The notes beneath the pieces are model-generated. The model made no database searches. It saw only the letters and a program-made list of their open reading frames with translations, and had not been told where the DNA came from. A DNA stretch of 26,020 nt from an uncultured Psychrobacillus sp. (GTDB taxonomy: Bacteria; Bacillota; Bacilli; Bacillales_A; Planococcaceae). Shown piece after piece: positions 14,342-23,134 of the stretch. A program made the position numbers and the translations under genes. Location: NCBI GenBank assembly GCA_934234185.1, contig CAKQHO010000041.1:1-26020 (forward strand), in the 5' to 3' direction. How positions within the stretch are numbered: the stretch's first letter is position 1; each line of letters starts with the position of its first letter.

Positions 14342-15099
14342 TGCTCTCTTCCTTTCCATGCGGCTAGCTTATTGACCAGCTCAAGTATTGTATAAGTATT
14401 AGGCATCACTTGGACAGGTATTTCCAAGGATTCTAAATACTGTTTCGTAATATGTCCAATTGCACAGACAGTATATAAATTATAATCTATCTCTTTTCCA
14501 ACATTAGCATGAAAGGCTTTAACAGAAGAAGGACTAGTGAAAACTAGAGAACAGCTTTTACCACTTTCTAAAAGTTTCTTTACTCTCTCTACATTTTCCT
14601 TTATTTCTAATGTTTCATAAATAATCCATTCTTCTACTTCGTTTGGAAGCCCATCTACTATTGTTTGCTTAGCAAGGTTCCCTTTAAAAAAAACACATTT
14701 CTCTGTAGCTAAAGAAATCTTTGGAAACTCTTTTATAAATACATCTGCACTGTAAGTGGTTGGTATAAAATGAACTACAAATCCGTTATTTTCTAAGGCT
14801 GCTTTAGTCTTTGCCCCTACAGCTGCTATTTTTGCTTGAAAAAAGAGAGGAGTAAGTCCATACCGCTCTATTTTATTCACAAAGGCAGCGACACTACTCT
14901 GACTTGTGAAAATAAACCAATCCTTATTCCTGTATGCCATTAACCGTTCACCATCAATTGCTTCCTTAACTTCCTGCGTAGTGATAAAAGGACTGACAAC
15001 TGGGGAACCACCATATGCGGTAGTAAGGTCAACTGCCTCCTGGGTTCTACTTAATCCTGTAAAAATAACATACTCCTCTTCCAATGGAAGCTTAGACAT
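14338..15099 (-). CDS. hemD: Uroporphyrinogen-III synthase
   Basis: Closes and inverts ring D of hydroxymethylbilane to give uroporphyrinogen III. HemD sequences are poorly conserved; this 253-residue protein is identified by its place between hemC and hemB and by family features. These are the N-terminal beta strand followed by a GLSR loop, WFIFTSQSSVAAF (about 62-74), AVGAKTKAALE, WIIYETLEIKE, LVFTSPSSVKAF, and CAIGHITKQYLE near the end. Together they form the two-domain HemD fold. Its ATG lies inside the last codons of hemC (8-base overlap) and its stop overlaps hemB, so it is tightly coupled on both sides. Confidence 0.93.
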   Translation of the reverse strand: MSKLPLEEEYVIFTGLSRTQEAVDLTTAYGGSPVVSPFITTQEVKEAIDGERLMAYRNKDWFIFTSQSSVAAFVNKIERYGLTPLFFQAKIAAVGAKTKAALENNGFVVHFIPTTYSADVFIKEFPKISLATEKCVFFKGNLAKQTIVDGLPNEVEEWIIYETLEIKENVERVKKLLESGKSCSLVFTSPSSVKAFHANVGKEIDYNLYTVCAIGHITKQYLESLEIPVQVMPNTYTILELVNKLAAWKGREQ

Positions 15100-16021
15100 C
15101 CAACTCAGCCTTCACTTTTTGAATTAAGTCGTAGGCTCCTTGCTCCGTAATTATGCGAGCAACTTCTTTACCAACAGCCTCTGCATTCTTTCCAGAAACA
15201 ACCTCTTTATAAATAATGGATGCATCCGGAGCTGCTACTAAACCAGTTAATGTAATCTCATCATTGGAAATTGTTGCATGACCTGCAATTGGAACTTGGC
15301 AGCCTCCATCCATCGCTGTTAAAAATGCGCGTTCAGCTATCACTGTATCCCAAGTCTCTTGATCAGACAATTTGCGAAGTTCCGCTAATAACTCCTGATC
15401 TTCCTCACGGCATTCAATACCTAATGAGCCTTGTCCAACAGCTGGGATACAATCCTCTACGGAAAGATATTCAGTGATAACATCCTCACCCCAGCCGAGA
15501 CGCTTAAGTCCTGCTGCAGCTAGGATAATTGCATCGTACTCTCCATTTTCTAATTTTTGAAGTCTTGTATCCACATTACCACGTATCCATTTGATTTCGA
15601 TATCAGGACGCATCACTAAAAGCTGTGCACTTCTACGCAAACTACTAGTCCCTACGATAGCACCTGCTGGTAAATCCATAAATTTCACATGGTTTTTAGA
15701 GATAAAAGCATCACGCTCGTCCACTCTCTTAGGAGTACAGCCAATTGTTAAACCTTCCGGTAATACAGACGGCATATCCTTCATACTGTGAACAGCAAAA
15801 TCTATTTCCTTATCAAATAAAGCTTGTTCAATTTCCTTTACAAACAGTCCTTTTCCTCCGACCTTAGATAGGGTAACATCCAGGATTTTATCTCCCTTTG
15901 TCACAATCTCTTTAATCTCAAATTCAAACGGAGCCCCATTATCCTTCATTTGTTGAATAAACCAATTTGTTTGCGTTAACGCTAATTTACTTCTTCTAGA
16001 ACCTACAATAATTTTACGCAT
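15092..16021 (-). CDS. hemC: Porphobilinogen deaminase (hydroxymethylbilane synthase)
   Basis: Polymerises four porphobilinogens to hydroxymethylbilane. The 309-residue protein starts MRKIIVGSRRSKLALTQ, has the substrate-binding Arg cluster in GTSSLRRSAQL and RGNVDTRLQKL, the catalytic Asp in HSMKDMPS, and Cys241 in MDGGCQVP, which carries the dipyrromethane cofactor. Length is typical. It begins 18 bases after hemX, with AGAGAGGT as ribosome binding site, and overlaps hemD. Third gene of the heme operon. Confidence 0.98.
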   Translation of the reverse strand: MRKIIVGSRRSKLALTQTNWFIQQMKDNGAPFEFEIKEIVTKGDKILDVTLSKVGGKGLFVKEIEQALFDKEIDFAVHSMKDMPSVLPEGLTIGCTPKRVDERDAFISKNHVKFMDLPAGAIVGTSSLRRSAQLLVMRPDIEIKWIRGNVDTRLQKLENGEYDAIILAAAGLKRLGWGEDVITEYLSVEDCIPAVGQGSLGIECREEDQELLAELRKLSDQETWDTVIAERAFLTAMDGGCQVPIAGHATISNDEITLTGLVAAPDASIIYKEVVSGKNAEAVGKEVARIITEQGAYDLIQKVKAELDV

Positions 16022-16039
16022 TTAATCGCTACCTCTCTT

Positions 16040-16870
16040 TTAATACCAAAAATGGAATTGTGATAATTGACTACCTAGTAAAAAATTAATTAATACAAAT
16101 AGAAATGCATACACATGTACCCATGCATAGTTTGTCCCTTTAAAATTAGCTCTTTTACGCAATAAAAGAACCACAAGATATATGACTAACAGAATAAAGG
16201 AATTAACAATTTTAAAGTCCATAATAGAAAACTCATTTAAAGATGTATATGCCCATTGTAGCCCAAGAACTAAGCTTACAAACAGCATAGGTATTCCTGT
16301 CACAACTGACATGGTCATTCCATTCTTTGCCTGACTTAATGACGGTAATCTAGAAAACTGCTTTGTCCATTTTTTCTTCTTTAGCACTCTATACAATATT
16401 AAGTATAAAATAGAAAACACGAACGATAAAGCAAAAGCAGTATAAGACAAGAATGCAAAAGTAATATGAATAAATAAAAGCTCGGATTGCAAGGAGTCTC
16501 TCACGGCAGATTGCACTACTTGACTAGGCGCAAAAGTATGGATGGTCATAAAAATAAAACCAATAATACTTAAGAAAAAACCTGGAAGCTCTAATTTAAA
16601 AATTAGCTGTACGACTAACGCTAGCAAAATGATCAACCAAGCATAAAAATAGATTCCTTCAAACAAAGAAAGAATAGGAAACCTTTTCATCTCGATTATA
16701 TACATAATTAAAAAAACAGTCTGCAATATCCAAACTACAGATAATAGGCCAACTGCCAATCGTTGTGCACGTTTATCCTTATTAAGATAATCAATAAAAT
16801 AGAAAACGAGGCTAACAGATTGAAGGATGACCATAATCTCGTGTAGCCTTGTCATCGTCAAATCAGCCAT
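16040..16870 (-). CDS. hemX: HemX, CcsA-like membrane protein
   Basis: An integral membrane protein of 276 residues, the same length as B. subtilis HemX, with about eight hydrophobic helices. It belongs to the cytochrome c assembly (CcsA/ResC-like) superfamily. The QWAYTSLNEFSIMDFK region and FPILSLFEGIYFYAW are reminiscent of its conserved loops. Family knowledge: HemX is not a biosynthetic enzyme but lowers the amount of glutamyl-tRNA reductase (HemA). I start at ATG 16870, eight bases after AAGGGAG; a TTG at 16891 would precede the binding site. A terminator hairpin lies directly upstream, so part of the transcription from hemA may stop before it. Confidence 0.92.
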   Translation of the reverse strand: MADLTMTRLHEIMVILQSVSLVFYFIDYLNKDKRAQRLAVGLLSVVWILQTVFLIMYIIEMKRFPILSLFEGIYFYAWLIILLALVVQLIFKLELPGFFLSIIGFIFMTIHTFAPSQVVQSAVRDSLQSELLFIHITFAFLSYTAFALSFVFSILYLILYRVLKKKKWTKQFSRLPSLSQAKNGMTMSVVTGIPMLFVSLVLGLQWAYTSLNEFSIMDFKIVNSFILLVIYLVVLLLRKRANFKGTNYAWVHVYAFLFVLINFLLGSQLSQFHFWY

Positions 16871-16889
16871 ACAATTTCTCCCTTTAAAC

Positions 16890-16941
16890 AAAAAAAGAGG
16901 CGTTCGTATATCTAGTAGTAACCATCAGATATAAACGCCTC
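16890..16941 (-). terminator. Terminator/attenuator between hemA and hemX
   Basis: GAGGCGTT (16897-16904) pairs with AACGCCTC (16934-16941), and inside it ATATCT (16908-16913) pairs with AGATAT (16927-16932). On the minus strand seven T residues follow (16896-16890). It meets all criteria of an intrinsic terminator but lies within the hem operon, six bases past the hemA stop and 20 before the hemX start. Confidence 0.75.
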
Positions 16942-16947
16942 CTTTTC

Positions 16948-18315
16948 TTAATTAAATGATAAATTCTCTTTTAATTCTTTATGATCCACTAAGGACTGTT
17001 TTACTTGAACCTTTGATTTTTCAGCTTGAAGTTCAAATTCGTTTTTCACATCATTCTCTATTCCAAAAATTTGTTGGAATAGTCTTAGCTGATCCGCTGA
17101 ATTTTCAGAGTTGGATAACTCCTTCACCTGTAAGATAGGGTCCTTCAGTAGCTGATTTACAATCGATTTAGTGTGTTTGTTTAGAATCTTTCTTTCTCGA
17201 TCTGTAAGGTTAGGCATCTTATTTTCAATCGAAGCCATTGTTTCTGTTTGTATAATATTTGCTTTTTGACGTAAAGCAGAGATAATTGGCACTACACCAA
17301 GAGTGGTTACCCAGTCATTAAATTGGGCAATTTCTGCTTCAATCATATTTCTGATTTGCGCAGCAGCACGCTCGCGTTCTGCTAAGTTTGCTTCTACAAT
17401 CCCTTGCAAATCATCTATATCGTATAAGAACACATTTGGCAAATCGCCAATTCGTGGATCTAAATCCCGTGGAACGGCGATATCGACCATGAATAATGGT
17501 TTTCCTTTACGTAAGCGATCAACAAATTGCATTAACTCTAAATCAATAACATAATCTGTTGCTCCGGTAGAACTTATAAGAATATCGGCTTCTAGTAAAG
17601 CACATTGTAGCTCGTCCATCGGCTTTGCATTTCCATCAAATTTTGAAGCAAGCTGTTTCGCTTTTTCATAAGTACGGTTTATTACTGTAATCTTTCCTGC
17701 TCCACTACCATACAGGTTTTGGATAGCAAGCTCCCCCATTTTACCAGCACCCAAAATAACGACGTGCTTATGATTTAGGGATCCAAATATTTTCTTTCCA
17801 AGCTCAACTGCCGCATAAGAAACGGATACTGCATTTTCACCAATCGCAGTTTCGGCATGTGCACGTTTTGCAAACGTCACTGCTTGTTTAAATAATTGGT
17901 TGAAAATAGTGCCCGTTGTACCGTGCTCTTGACCATTCAAGAAACTTTTCTTCACTTGTCCTAATATCTGTGTCTCTCCAAGTACCATGGAGTCTATTCC
18001 AGCAGTTACCTGGAATAAGTGTTTGTTGGCTAAGTCATTCTCATGGACGAAGAGGTATCTAGATAGCTGTTCCATTGGTATATCAAACCAATTAGCTAGA
18101 AATTGTTTTACATAGTATTTTCCTGTATGTAATTGATCTACAGTTGCGTATATTTCAGTACGGTTGCATGTAGACACGATTACATTTTCCAATACACTCT
18201 TTTGCTCTTGTAGTGCTTGCATTGCATTCGGTAGCTCGTCCTCAATAAAAGAAAGCTTTTCTCGAATCTCAACTGGAGCAGTCCGATAATTGACACCTAC
18301 CACGATTGTATGCAT
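16948..18315 (-). CDS. hemA: Glutamyl-tRNA reductase
   Basis: First committed step of heme synthesis: reduces glutamyl-tRNA to glutamate-1-semialdehyde with NADPH. The 455-residue protein has catalytic Cys50 in STCNRTE, the GETQILGQVK segment, SVSYAAVELG, the Rossmann motif VVILGAGKMGE (about 183-193), INRTYEKA, and the C-terminal dimerisation helices. Length and order match B. subtilis HemA. The ATG is preceded by AAAGGGTGA at nine bases. An upstream PerR-like box and promoter suggest peroxide/iron-responsive control, as known for the B. subtilis operon. Confidence 0.98.
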   Translation of the reverse strand: MHTIVVGVNYRTAPVEIREKLSFIEDELPNAMQALQEQKSVLENVIVSTCNRTEIYATVDQLHTGKYYVKQFLANWFDIPMEQLSRYLFVHENDLANKHLFQVTAGIDSMVLGETQILGQVKKSFLNGQEHGTTGTIFNQLFKQAVTFAKRAHAETAIGENAVSVSYAAVELGKKIFGSLNHKHVVILGAGKMGELAIQNLYGSGAGKITVINRTYEKAKQLASKFDGNAKPMDELQCALLEADILISSTGATDYVIDLELMQFVDRLRKGKPLFMVDIAVPRDLDPRIGDLPNVFLYDIDDLQGIVEANLAERERAAAQIRNMIEAEIAQFNDWVTTLGVVPIISALRQKANIIQTETMASIENKMPNLTDRERKILNKHTKSIVNQLLKDPILQVKELSNSENSADQLRLFQQIFGIENDVKNEFELQAEKSKVQVKQSLVDHKELKENLSFN

Positions 18316-18354
18316 GGAATCATGTCACCCTTTCACGTTCATTTCATTAGTCCT

Positions 18355-18382
18355 ATTATATCATAGGTTTCCCTAATGTAAT
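18355..18382 (-). promoter_or_regulatory. Probable hemA promoter
   Basis: Minus strand: perfect -10 TATAAT (18360-18355) and -35 ATTACA (18382-18377) spaced by 16 bases, giving a leader of about 30 bases before hemA. The -35 is part of one arm of a long inverted repeat. Confidence 0.6.
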
Positions 18383-18418
18383 TTCACATTTGTGACTAAG
18401 ATATGAAATATTACATTA
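18374..18418. repeat. Inverted repeat upstream of hemA
   Basis: TAATGTAAT (18374-18382) and ATTACATTA (18410-18418) are perfect inverted repeats. Pairing continues inward, TTTCA (18382-18386) against TGAAA (18404-18408), with one offset base. The right arm runs into the PerR-like box, and the left arm contains the -35. It may be an operator for a dimeric regulator or a DNA looping site. Confidence 0.6.
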
Positions 18419-18430
18419 GAATTATTATAA
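18416..18430. promoter_or_regulatory. PerR box upstream of hemA
   Basis: TTAGAATTATTATAA matches the PerR consensus TTATAATNATTATAA at 13 of 14 fixed positions. PerR is the Fur-family peroxide sensor and represses hemAXCDBL in B. subtilis. The box lies about 70 bases upstream of the predicted transcription start, overlapping the far arm of the inverted repeat. Functional assignment is inference from consensus and from the known regulation of this operon. Confidence 0.7.
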
Positions 18431-18585
18431 ATTAATGATAACAAATTTATATAGTTAATACAAACCTTCATGTCCCATTTTGAAAATGACTAACTATTTC
18501 AAAAACATAGTTGTAAATAAATGTAGAAAATCAGATTTTTCTCCTTAAGTAGAACGCTTTTTTGTGTGGATAAAACCAATCAAAT

Positions 18586-18619
18586 AAAAAACCAATTAGG
18601 GTCATTATTCCCTAATCGG
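18586..18619 (-). terminator. Terminator of engB (lonA-engB unit)
   Basis: CCAATTAGGG (18592-18601) pairs with CCCTAATCGG (18610-18619), ten base pairs with one G-U, loop of eight. Six T residues follow on the minus strand. A plus-strand T5 also exists. The remaining 18431-18585 stretch is AT-rich, and I see nothing else in it. Confidence 0.88.
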
Positions 18620-18654
18620 CTGTTTTTAATCCTTCTAAAAGGATAGGTATATTA

Positions 18655-19236
18655 CTAGATTCTACTTTCTATTTCAGTCCAAACTGCGTCCTTGCCTAAT
18701 CCGGTTTCTGACGAAAATACAATTAAAGGATCTTCCTTATCCATCTGGAGTCCCTCTTTTACAACCTTTTTATGCTTGTCCCATTTACCCTTAGAAATTT
18801 TATCTGCCTTCGTAGCAACTACGATACAAGGGATGTTGTAGTGCTTGAGGAAATCATACATCATACAATCATCTGCGGTTGGCGGATGACGAAGATCAAT
18901 TATAAGAACTACAGCCTTTAAAACACCGCGCGAGGTAAAATAAGTTTCAATCATTTTACCCCATGCAGCTCTTTCAGATTTCGAAACCTTCGCGTAACCA
19001 TAACCGGGTACGTCCACAAACAGTAAATCCTCTTCTAATTTATAAAAGTTGAGGGTTTGTGTTTTACCTGGCTTAGAAGAAATTCTAGCCATACTTTTTC
19101 GACCTATCATCTTATTGATGAAGGAGGACTTCCCTACATTGGAACGTCCAGCCAAGGCAAACTCGGGTAAGTCTCCTTCTGGATATTGGTCGGGTCTTAC
19201 CGCACTAATCAGTAGTTCTACATTATTTATTTTCAT
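18655..19236 (-). CDS. engB: Ribosome biogenesis GTPase EngB/YsxC
   Basis: An essential GTPase that helps assemble the 50S ribosomal subunit. The 193-residue protein is a single G domain: G1 GRSNVGKS (30-37), switch region SSKPGKTQT, G3 DVPGYG (75-80), G4 TKAD (142-145) and G5 SSETG. Length is normal for the family (ysxC in B. subtilis). The ATG overlaps the lonA stop (ATGA), so the two form one translational unit, as in B. subtilis. Confidence 0.97.
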   Translation of the reverse strand: MKINNVELLISAVRPDQYPEGDLPEFALAGRSNVGKSSFINKMIGRKSMARISSKPGKTQTLNFYKLEEDLLFVDVPGYGYAKVSKSERAAWGKMIETYFTSRGVLKAVVLIIDLRHPPTADDCMMYDFLKHYNIPCIVVATKADKISKGKWDKHKKVVKEGLQMDKEDPLIVFSSETGLGKDAVWTEIESRI

Positions 19237-21551
19237 TTTTTTGCCTCCTCTAATGCCAGTTGAAGCACTTCCTCTGCATCGGAAACAAAATGGAATGTCA
19301 ATACTTCACGAACACTTTCTGGTATATCTTCTATATCACGCTCATTATCTTTAGGACAAATGATCGTAGTCAATCCTGCTCGGTGGGCGCTTAATGTTTT
19401 TTCCTTGAGTCCACCAATTGGTAAGACTCTTCCTCTAAGCGTCACCTCTCCAGTCATACCTATTTCTCTGCGAATGGCTCGTCCAGAAAGAGCAGAAACT
19501 AGTGCCGTAACAATAGTAATACCAGCAGATGGTCCATCTTTTGGTACAGCTCCTTCCGGCACGTGGATATGAATGTCTTGGGTTTCATGGAAGGTAGGGT
19601 CAATCCCAAAATCCACAGCCTTAGACCTCACATAGGAAAGAGCCGTTTGTGCTGATTCCTTCATCACATCTCCTAATTTCCCTGTAAGCTGAAGCTTGCC
19701 GGCACCCTTTGAAAGGGAAACCTCAATTTGTAGTGTATCTCCACCAACAGTTGTGTAAGCTAGACCAGTTGAAACTCCTACCTGGTTCTCTGTTTCTGCT
19801 TGTCCATAACGGAACTTCCGTTTCCCTATAAGGCTTTCGAGATTACCAGATGTTACAGTAACTTTCTTTTTATCACCAGAAACTATTTGAAGCGCCGCTT
19901 TCCTACAAATATTAGCTAAAACTCGCTCTAAGCTTCTGACACCTGCCTCACGCGTATAGTAGCGTATGACATCTGTAATAGCCTCTTCCTTAACCTGTAG
20001 CTGAGCCTTCTTTAATCCATGCTCCTTTAGTTGCTTTGGTAATAAATGGTTTTTAGCTATAGAGAGCTTTTCCATTTCCGTATAACCCGCAATAGAGATA
20101 ATTTCCATTCTATCTCTTAAAGGTCCCGGGATAGTGCTTAAATCGTTTGCTGTTGCGATAAACAGAACCTTGGATAAGTCATAGGTCTCTTCAATGTAAT
20201 GATCGCTAAAGGAATTATTTTGTTCTGGATCCAGGACCTCTAGCATTGCAGCAGAAGGATCTCCTCGGAAATCATTGGACATTTTATCTATTTCATCTAA
20301 CAGGATTAATGGGTTAACGGTACCTGCTTTCTTCATTCCCTGAATGATACGTCCAGGCATCGCACCGACATAGGTACGTCTATGTCCTCTAATTTCGGAT
20401 TCATCTCTGACTCCTCCGAGTGACATTCTCACAAAGTTTCTTCCCAGTGATTCTGCAATAGATTTTGCAAGGGAGGTTTTCCCTACACCAGGCGGTCCTG
20501 CTAAACAAAGGATAGGACCTCTTAACGATTTAGTCAGCTGACGAACTGCAAGATATTCTAACACTCGCTCCTTTACGGTTTCTAACCCATGATGGTCTCG
20601 ATCCAAAATCTGTTCAGAGCGCTTAATATCCAGCTGATCTTTCGTTTCCTTAGACCATGGAATAGAAACAATCCAATCAATATAATTTCGAATTACTCCA
20701 CTTTCTGGTGCTTGTGTTGGTAGCTTTTCATAACGATCAAGCTCTTTTAAGACATTACTCTTAGTTCGTTCGGGAAGACCTGCTTGCTCAATCCGTTTTC
20801 TTAAATCGGCAACCTCTCCAGTTTTCCCTTCTTTATCACCTAGCTCAGTCTGAATCGCTTTCATTTGCTCACGCAAATAAAACTCTTTCTGAGTTCTCTC
20901 CATCGCATTTTTTACACGCGTATGAATTTTTTTCTCTAGATTAAGTATTTCTTGCTCGTTATAGAGTTGCGTAATTAATGTTTCTATACGTTTTTTGACA
21001 TCTACAATTTCCAATAATTCTTGCTTAGCTTTTATTTTTAACGGCAGACTAGAAGCTATCATATCAGCAAGTCTTCCTGGTTCCTCTATGTTTGCAACCG
21101 ATTTAAAAGTGTCCTCTGTAACATGCTTGGATGCCTTTGTGAACTTTTCAAAGTTATTTAACAAAGTTCTCATAAGAGCTTTCATCTCTTGATCAACCTC
21201 TAAAGGCTCCTCATAGATTTCCACACTTACCTCATCAAATGTGTCTGTTTCACGATAATCAACCCATTCAGCACGTTGAATGCCCTCAACAAGGACACGC
21301 ATCGTTCCATTTGGAAGCTTTACGATTTGCTTAATATGAGCTAGAATTCCCATATCAAAAATATCTTCCTCTGTTGGTTGCTCGACCCCTATTTCGATTT
21401 GCGCAGAAAGGAAAAGTTTTTCTTCACGCTTCATCGCTTCATTAAGTGCAGCAATAGAACGATCTCGTCCAATATCTATGTGAAGTATCATGGTTGGAAA
21501 AATAAATAGACCTCTTAGGGGCAATACGGGGTAATATGTTTTATTTGCCAT
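19233..21551 (-). CDS. lonA: ATP-dependent protease LonA
   Basis: Cytoplasmic AAA+ serine protease degrading misfolded and regulatory proteins. From ATG 21551 it has 772 residues: N-terminal substrate domain starting YYPVLPLRGLFIFP, coiled coil (about 200-260), Walker A GPPGVGKT (352-359), Walker B ILLDEIDKM, sensor ATAND, and the protease domain with catalytic Ser675 (PKDGPSAG) and Lys718 (GGLKEK). Very close to B. subtilis LonA over the whole length. GGAGGTGA eight bases upstream fixes the start; the longer frame to 21623 is leader sequence. clpX is upstream, separated by a terminator; the expected lonB is absent. Confidence 0.98.
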   Translation of the reverse strand: MANKTYYPVLPLRGLFIFPTMILHIDIGRDRSIAALNEAMKREEKLFLSAQIEIGVEQPTEEDIFDMGILAHIKQIVKLPNGTMRVLVEGIQRAEWVDYRETDTFDEVSVEIYEEPLEVDQEMKALMRTLLNNFEKFTKASKHVTEDTFKSVANIEEPGRLADMIASSLPLKIKAKQELLEIVDVKKRIETLITQLYNEQEILNLEKKIHTRVKNAMERTQKEFYLREQMKAIQTELGDKEGKTGEVADLRKRIEQAGLPERTKSNVLKELDRYEKLPTQAPESGVIRNYIDWIVSIPWSKETKDQLDIKRSEQILDRDHHGLETVKERVLEYLAVRQLTKSLRGPILCLAGPPGVGKTSLAKSIAESLGRNFVRMSLGGVRDESEIRGHRRTYVGAMPGRIIQGMKKAGTVNPLILLDEIDKMSNDFRGDPSAAMLEVLDPEQNNSFSDHYIEETYDLSKVLFIATANDLSTIPGPLRDRMEIISIAGYTEMEKLSIAKNHLLPKQLKEHGLKKAQLQVKEEAITDVIRYYTREAGVRSLERVLANICRKAALQIVSGDKKKVTVTSGNLESLIGKRKFRYGQAETENQVGVSTGLAYTTVGGDTLQIEVSLSKGAGKLQLTGKLGDVMKESAQTALSYVRSKAVDFGIDPTFHETQDIHIHVPEGAVPKDGPSAGITIVTALVSALSGRAIRREIGMTGEVTLRGRVLPIGGLKEKTLSAHRAGLTTIICPKDNERDIEDIPESVREVLTFHFVSDAEEVLQLALEEAKK

Positions 21552-21630
21552 TCGGGAATTCACCTCCGTCTTATTGTGTCCGATTGTAAACCTAAAAATA
21601 CAGGTTAACCTCTTCTCTAACATACAAATG

Positions 21631-21686
21631 AAAAGAGAAAAATAGCTGACATCCTGCTTGCGTGCATGACGCAGGGGAAGCCAGCT
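21631..21686 (-). terminator. clpX terminator
   Basis: AGCTG/CAGCT outer pairs and CCTGC/GCAGG inner pairs (21644-21686) form a stem with a small internal mismatch, followed on the minus strand by TATTTTTCTCTTTT. It lies 18 bases after clpX, so lonA probably has its own promoter in 21552-21640, where I see no convincing -35/-10 pair. Confidence 0.7.
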
Positions 21687-21703
21687 GTTTAAATGGCTAA
21701 AAT

Positions 21704-22975
21704 TTAAGCCGATGTTTTTTTGTTATCTATATCTTTCACTTCTGTACCATCTTCTAATAATAGCTTTGGTCTTTCGCCGCCTGTAATTGTTTCTTTCGTA
21801 ATGACACATTCTACTATGTCTTCACGAGAAGGAAGCTCATACATCACATCAAGCATTGTATTTTCAATAATAGAACGAAGACCACGTGCTCCTGTTTTTC
21901 GTTCAATAGCTTCTTTTGCAATTTCCACCAATGCTTCATCTTCGAATGTCAACTTAACATTATCCAATTCAATCATTTTCTGATATTGCTTTACAAGTGC
22001 ATTTTTAGGCTCTGTTAAAATTTGAACTAAAGCATCATTGTCTAACTGCTCTAAGCTTGATAATACTGGCAAACGTCCGATAAACTCTGGAATTAAACCA
22101 AATTTCAACAAGTCTTCTGGTATCAAGTGTGCTAACACAGATTTAGATTGAAGGGCAGCTTTATTTGGATCAGCACCAAAACCGATTACCTTTTCGCCTA
22201 GACGACGTTTAATAATTTGTTCGATACCATCAAATGCTCCACCAACGATAAACAGAATGTTTGTTGTATCGATTTGGATAAATTCTTGATGAGGATGTTT
22301 ACGGCCACCTTGAGGAGGAACGCTTGCAACAGTACCTTCTAGAATTTTAAGAAGTGCCTGTTGAACACCTTCTCCAGAAACATCACGAGTGATCGATGGA
22401 TTTTCTGATTTCCGTGCTACTTTATCTATTTCATCTATATAAATAATTCCCTTTTCAGCTCGTTCGATATCATAATCCGCTGATTGAATAAGCTTGAGTA
22501 GAATGTTTTCAACATCCTCCCCAACATAACCAGCTTCTGTTAAAGAAGTAGCATCTGCAATGGCAAAAGGAACATTTAGGATGCGTGCCAAAGTTTGTGC
22601 CAGTAATGTTTTCCCACTACCAGTTGGACCGATTAGCACGATATTAGATTTAGATAATTCTACTTCATCTATTACGCTATTTGAATTGATACGTTTGTAG
22701 TGGTTGTAAACAGCTACAGCAAGGGATTTTTTTGCTCTTTCTTGCCCAATTACGTATTCATCTAAGATAGCTAAGATTTCTTTTGGTTTGGGAACTTCTT
22801 TAAACTCAACTTCTTCTTCTGTTCCAAGCTCTTCTTCTACAATTTCAGAACAAAGATCTATACATTCATCACAAATATATACTCCAGGTCCTGCAACTAG
22901 CTTACGAACTTGCTCTTGTGGTTTTCCACAAAAAGAACATTTTAAGTTCCCTTTTTCATCATTGAATTTGAACAA
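21704..22975 (-). CDS. clpX: ClpX, ATPase subunit of the ClpXP protease
   Basis: Unfolds tagged substrates and feeds them to ClpP. The 423-residue protein has the N-terminal zinc-binding domain (Cys13, Cys16, Cys35, Cys38), Walker A GPTGSGKT (116-123), pore loop GYVG, Walker B IIYIDEIDK, the RKH loop, and VIGFGA, which carries the IGF tripeptide that docks on ClpP. The C-terminal segment GARGLRSIIE is intact. The likely start is TTG at 22975 (giving MFKFNDEKG as in B. subtilis), five bases after AGGGGTGA. The GTG at 22984 lies within that site. Between tig and lonA, as usual in Bacillus. Confidence 0.97.
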   Translation of the reverse strand: MFKFNDEKGNLKCSFCGKPQEQVRKLVAGPGVYICDECIDLCSEIVEEELGTEEEVEFKEVPKPKEILAILDEYVIGQERAKKSLAVAVYNHYKRINSNSVIDEVELSKSNIVLIGPTGSGKTLLAQTLARILNVPFAIADATSLTEAGYVGEDVENILLKLIQSADYDIERAEKGIIYIDEIDKVARKSENPSITRDVSGEGVQQALLKILEGTVASVPPQGGRKHPHQEFIQIDTTNILFIVGGAFDGIEQIIKRRLGEKVIGFGADPNKAALQSKSVLAHLIPEDLLKFGLIPEFIGRLPVLSSLEQLDNDALVQILTEPKNALVKQYQKMIELDNVKLTFEDEALVEIAKEAIERKTGARGLRSIIENTMLDVMYELPSREDIVECVITKETITGGERPKLLLEDGTEVKDIDNKKTSA

Positions 22976-23079
22976 AATATTCACCCCTATTCAAGCCATT
23001 ATCTTACAAGATTCTTTAAACAGAATCAAATAATAAGTTTAAGTATGTTTTTTATATCAGAAACTTCTATGTATGGTAC

Positions 23080-23111
23080 AAAACAAGGCACAGACAAAAT
23101 CTGTACCTTGT
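23080..23111 (-). terminator. tig terminator
   Basis: A 12-bp stem with one G-U in RNA (23083-23094 with 23100-23111) and a 5-base loop, followed by TTTTG on the minus strand. It separates tig from clpX. Confidence 0.8.
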
Positions 23112-23134
23112 TCTATTATAACGCTATGTTTCGA

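Noticed and set aside
18431..18585. Searched the AT-rich gap between engB and hemA for a small gene or decayed gene
   Set aside because: No frame of useful length, no ribosome binding site, and no recognisable protein fragment on either strand.
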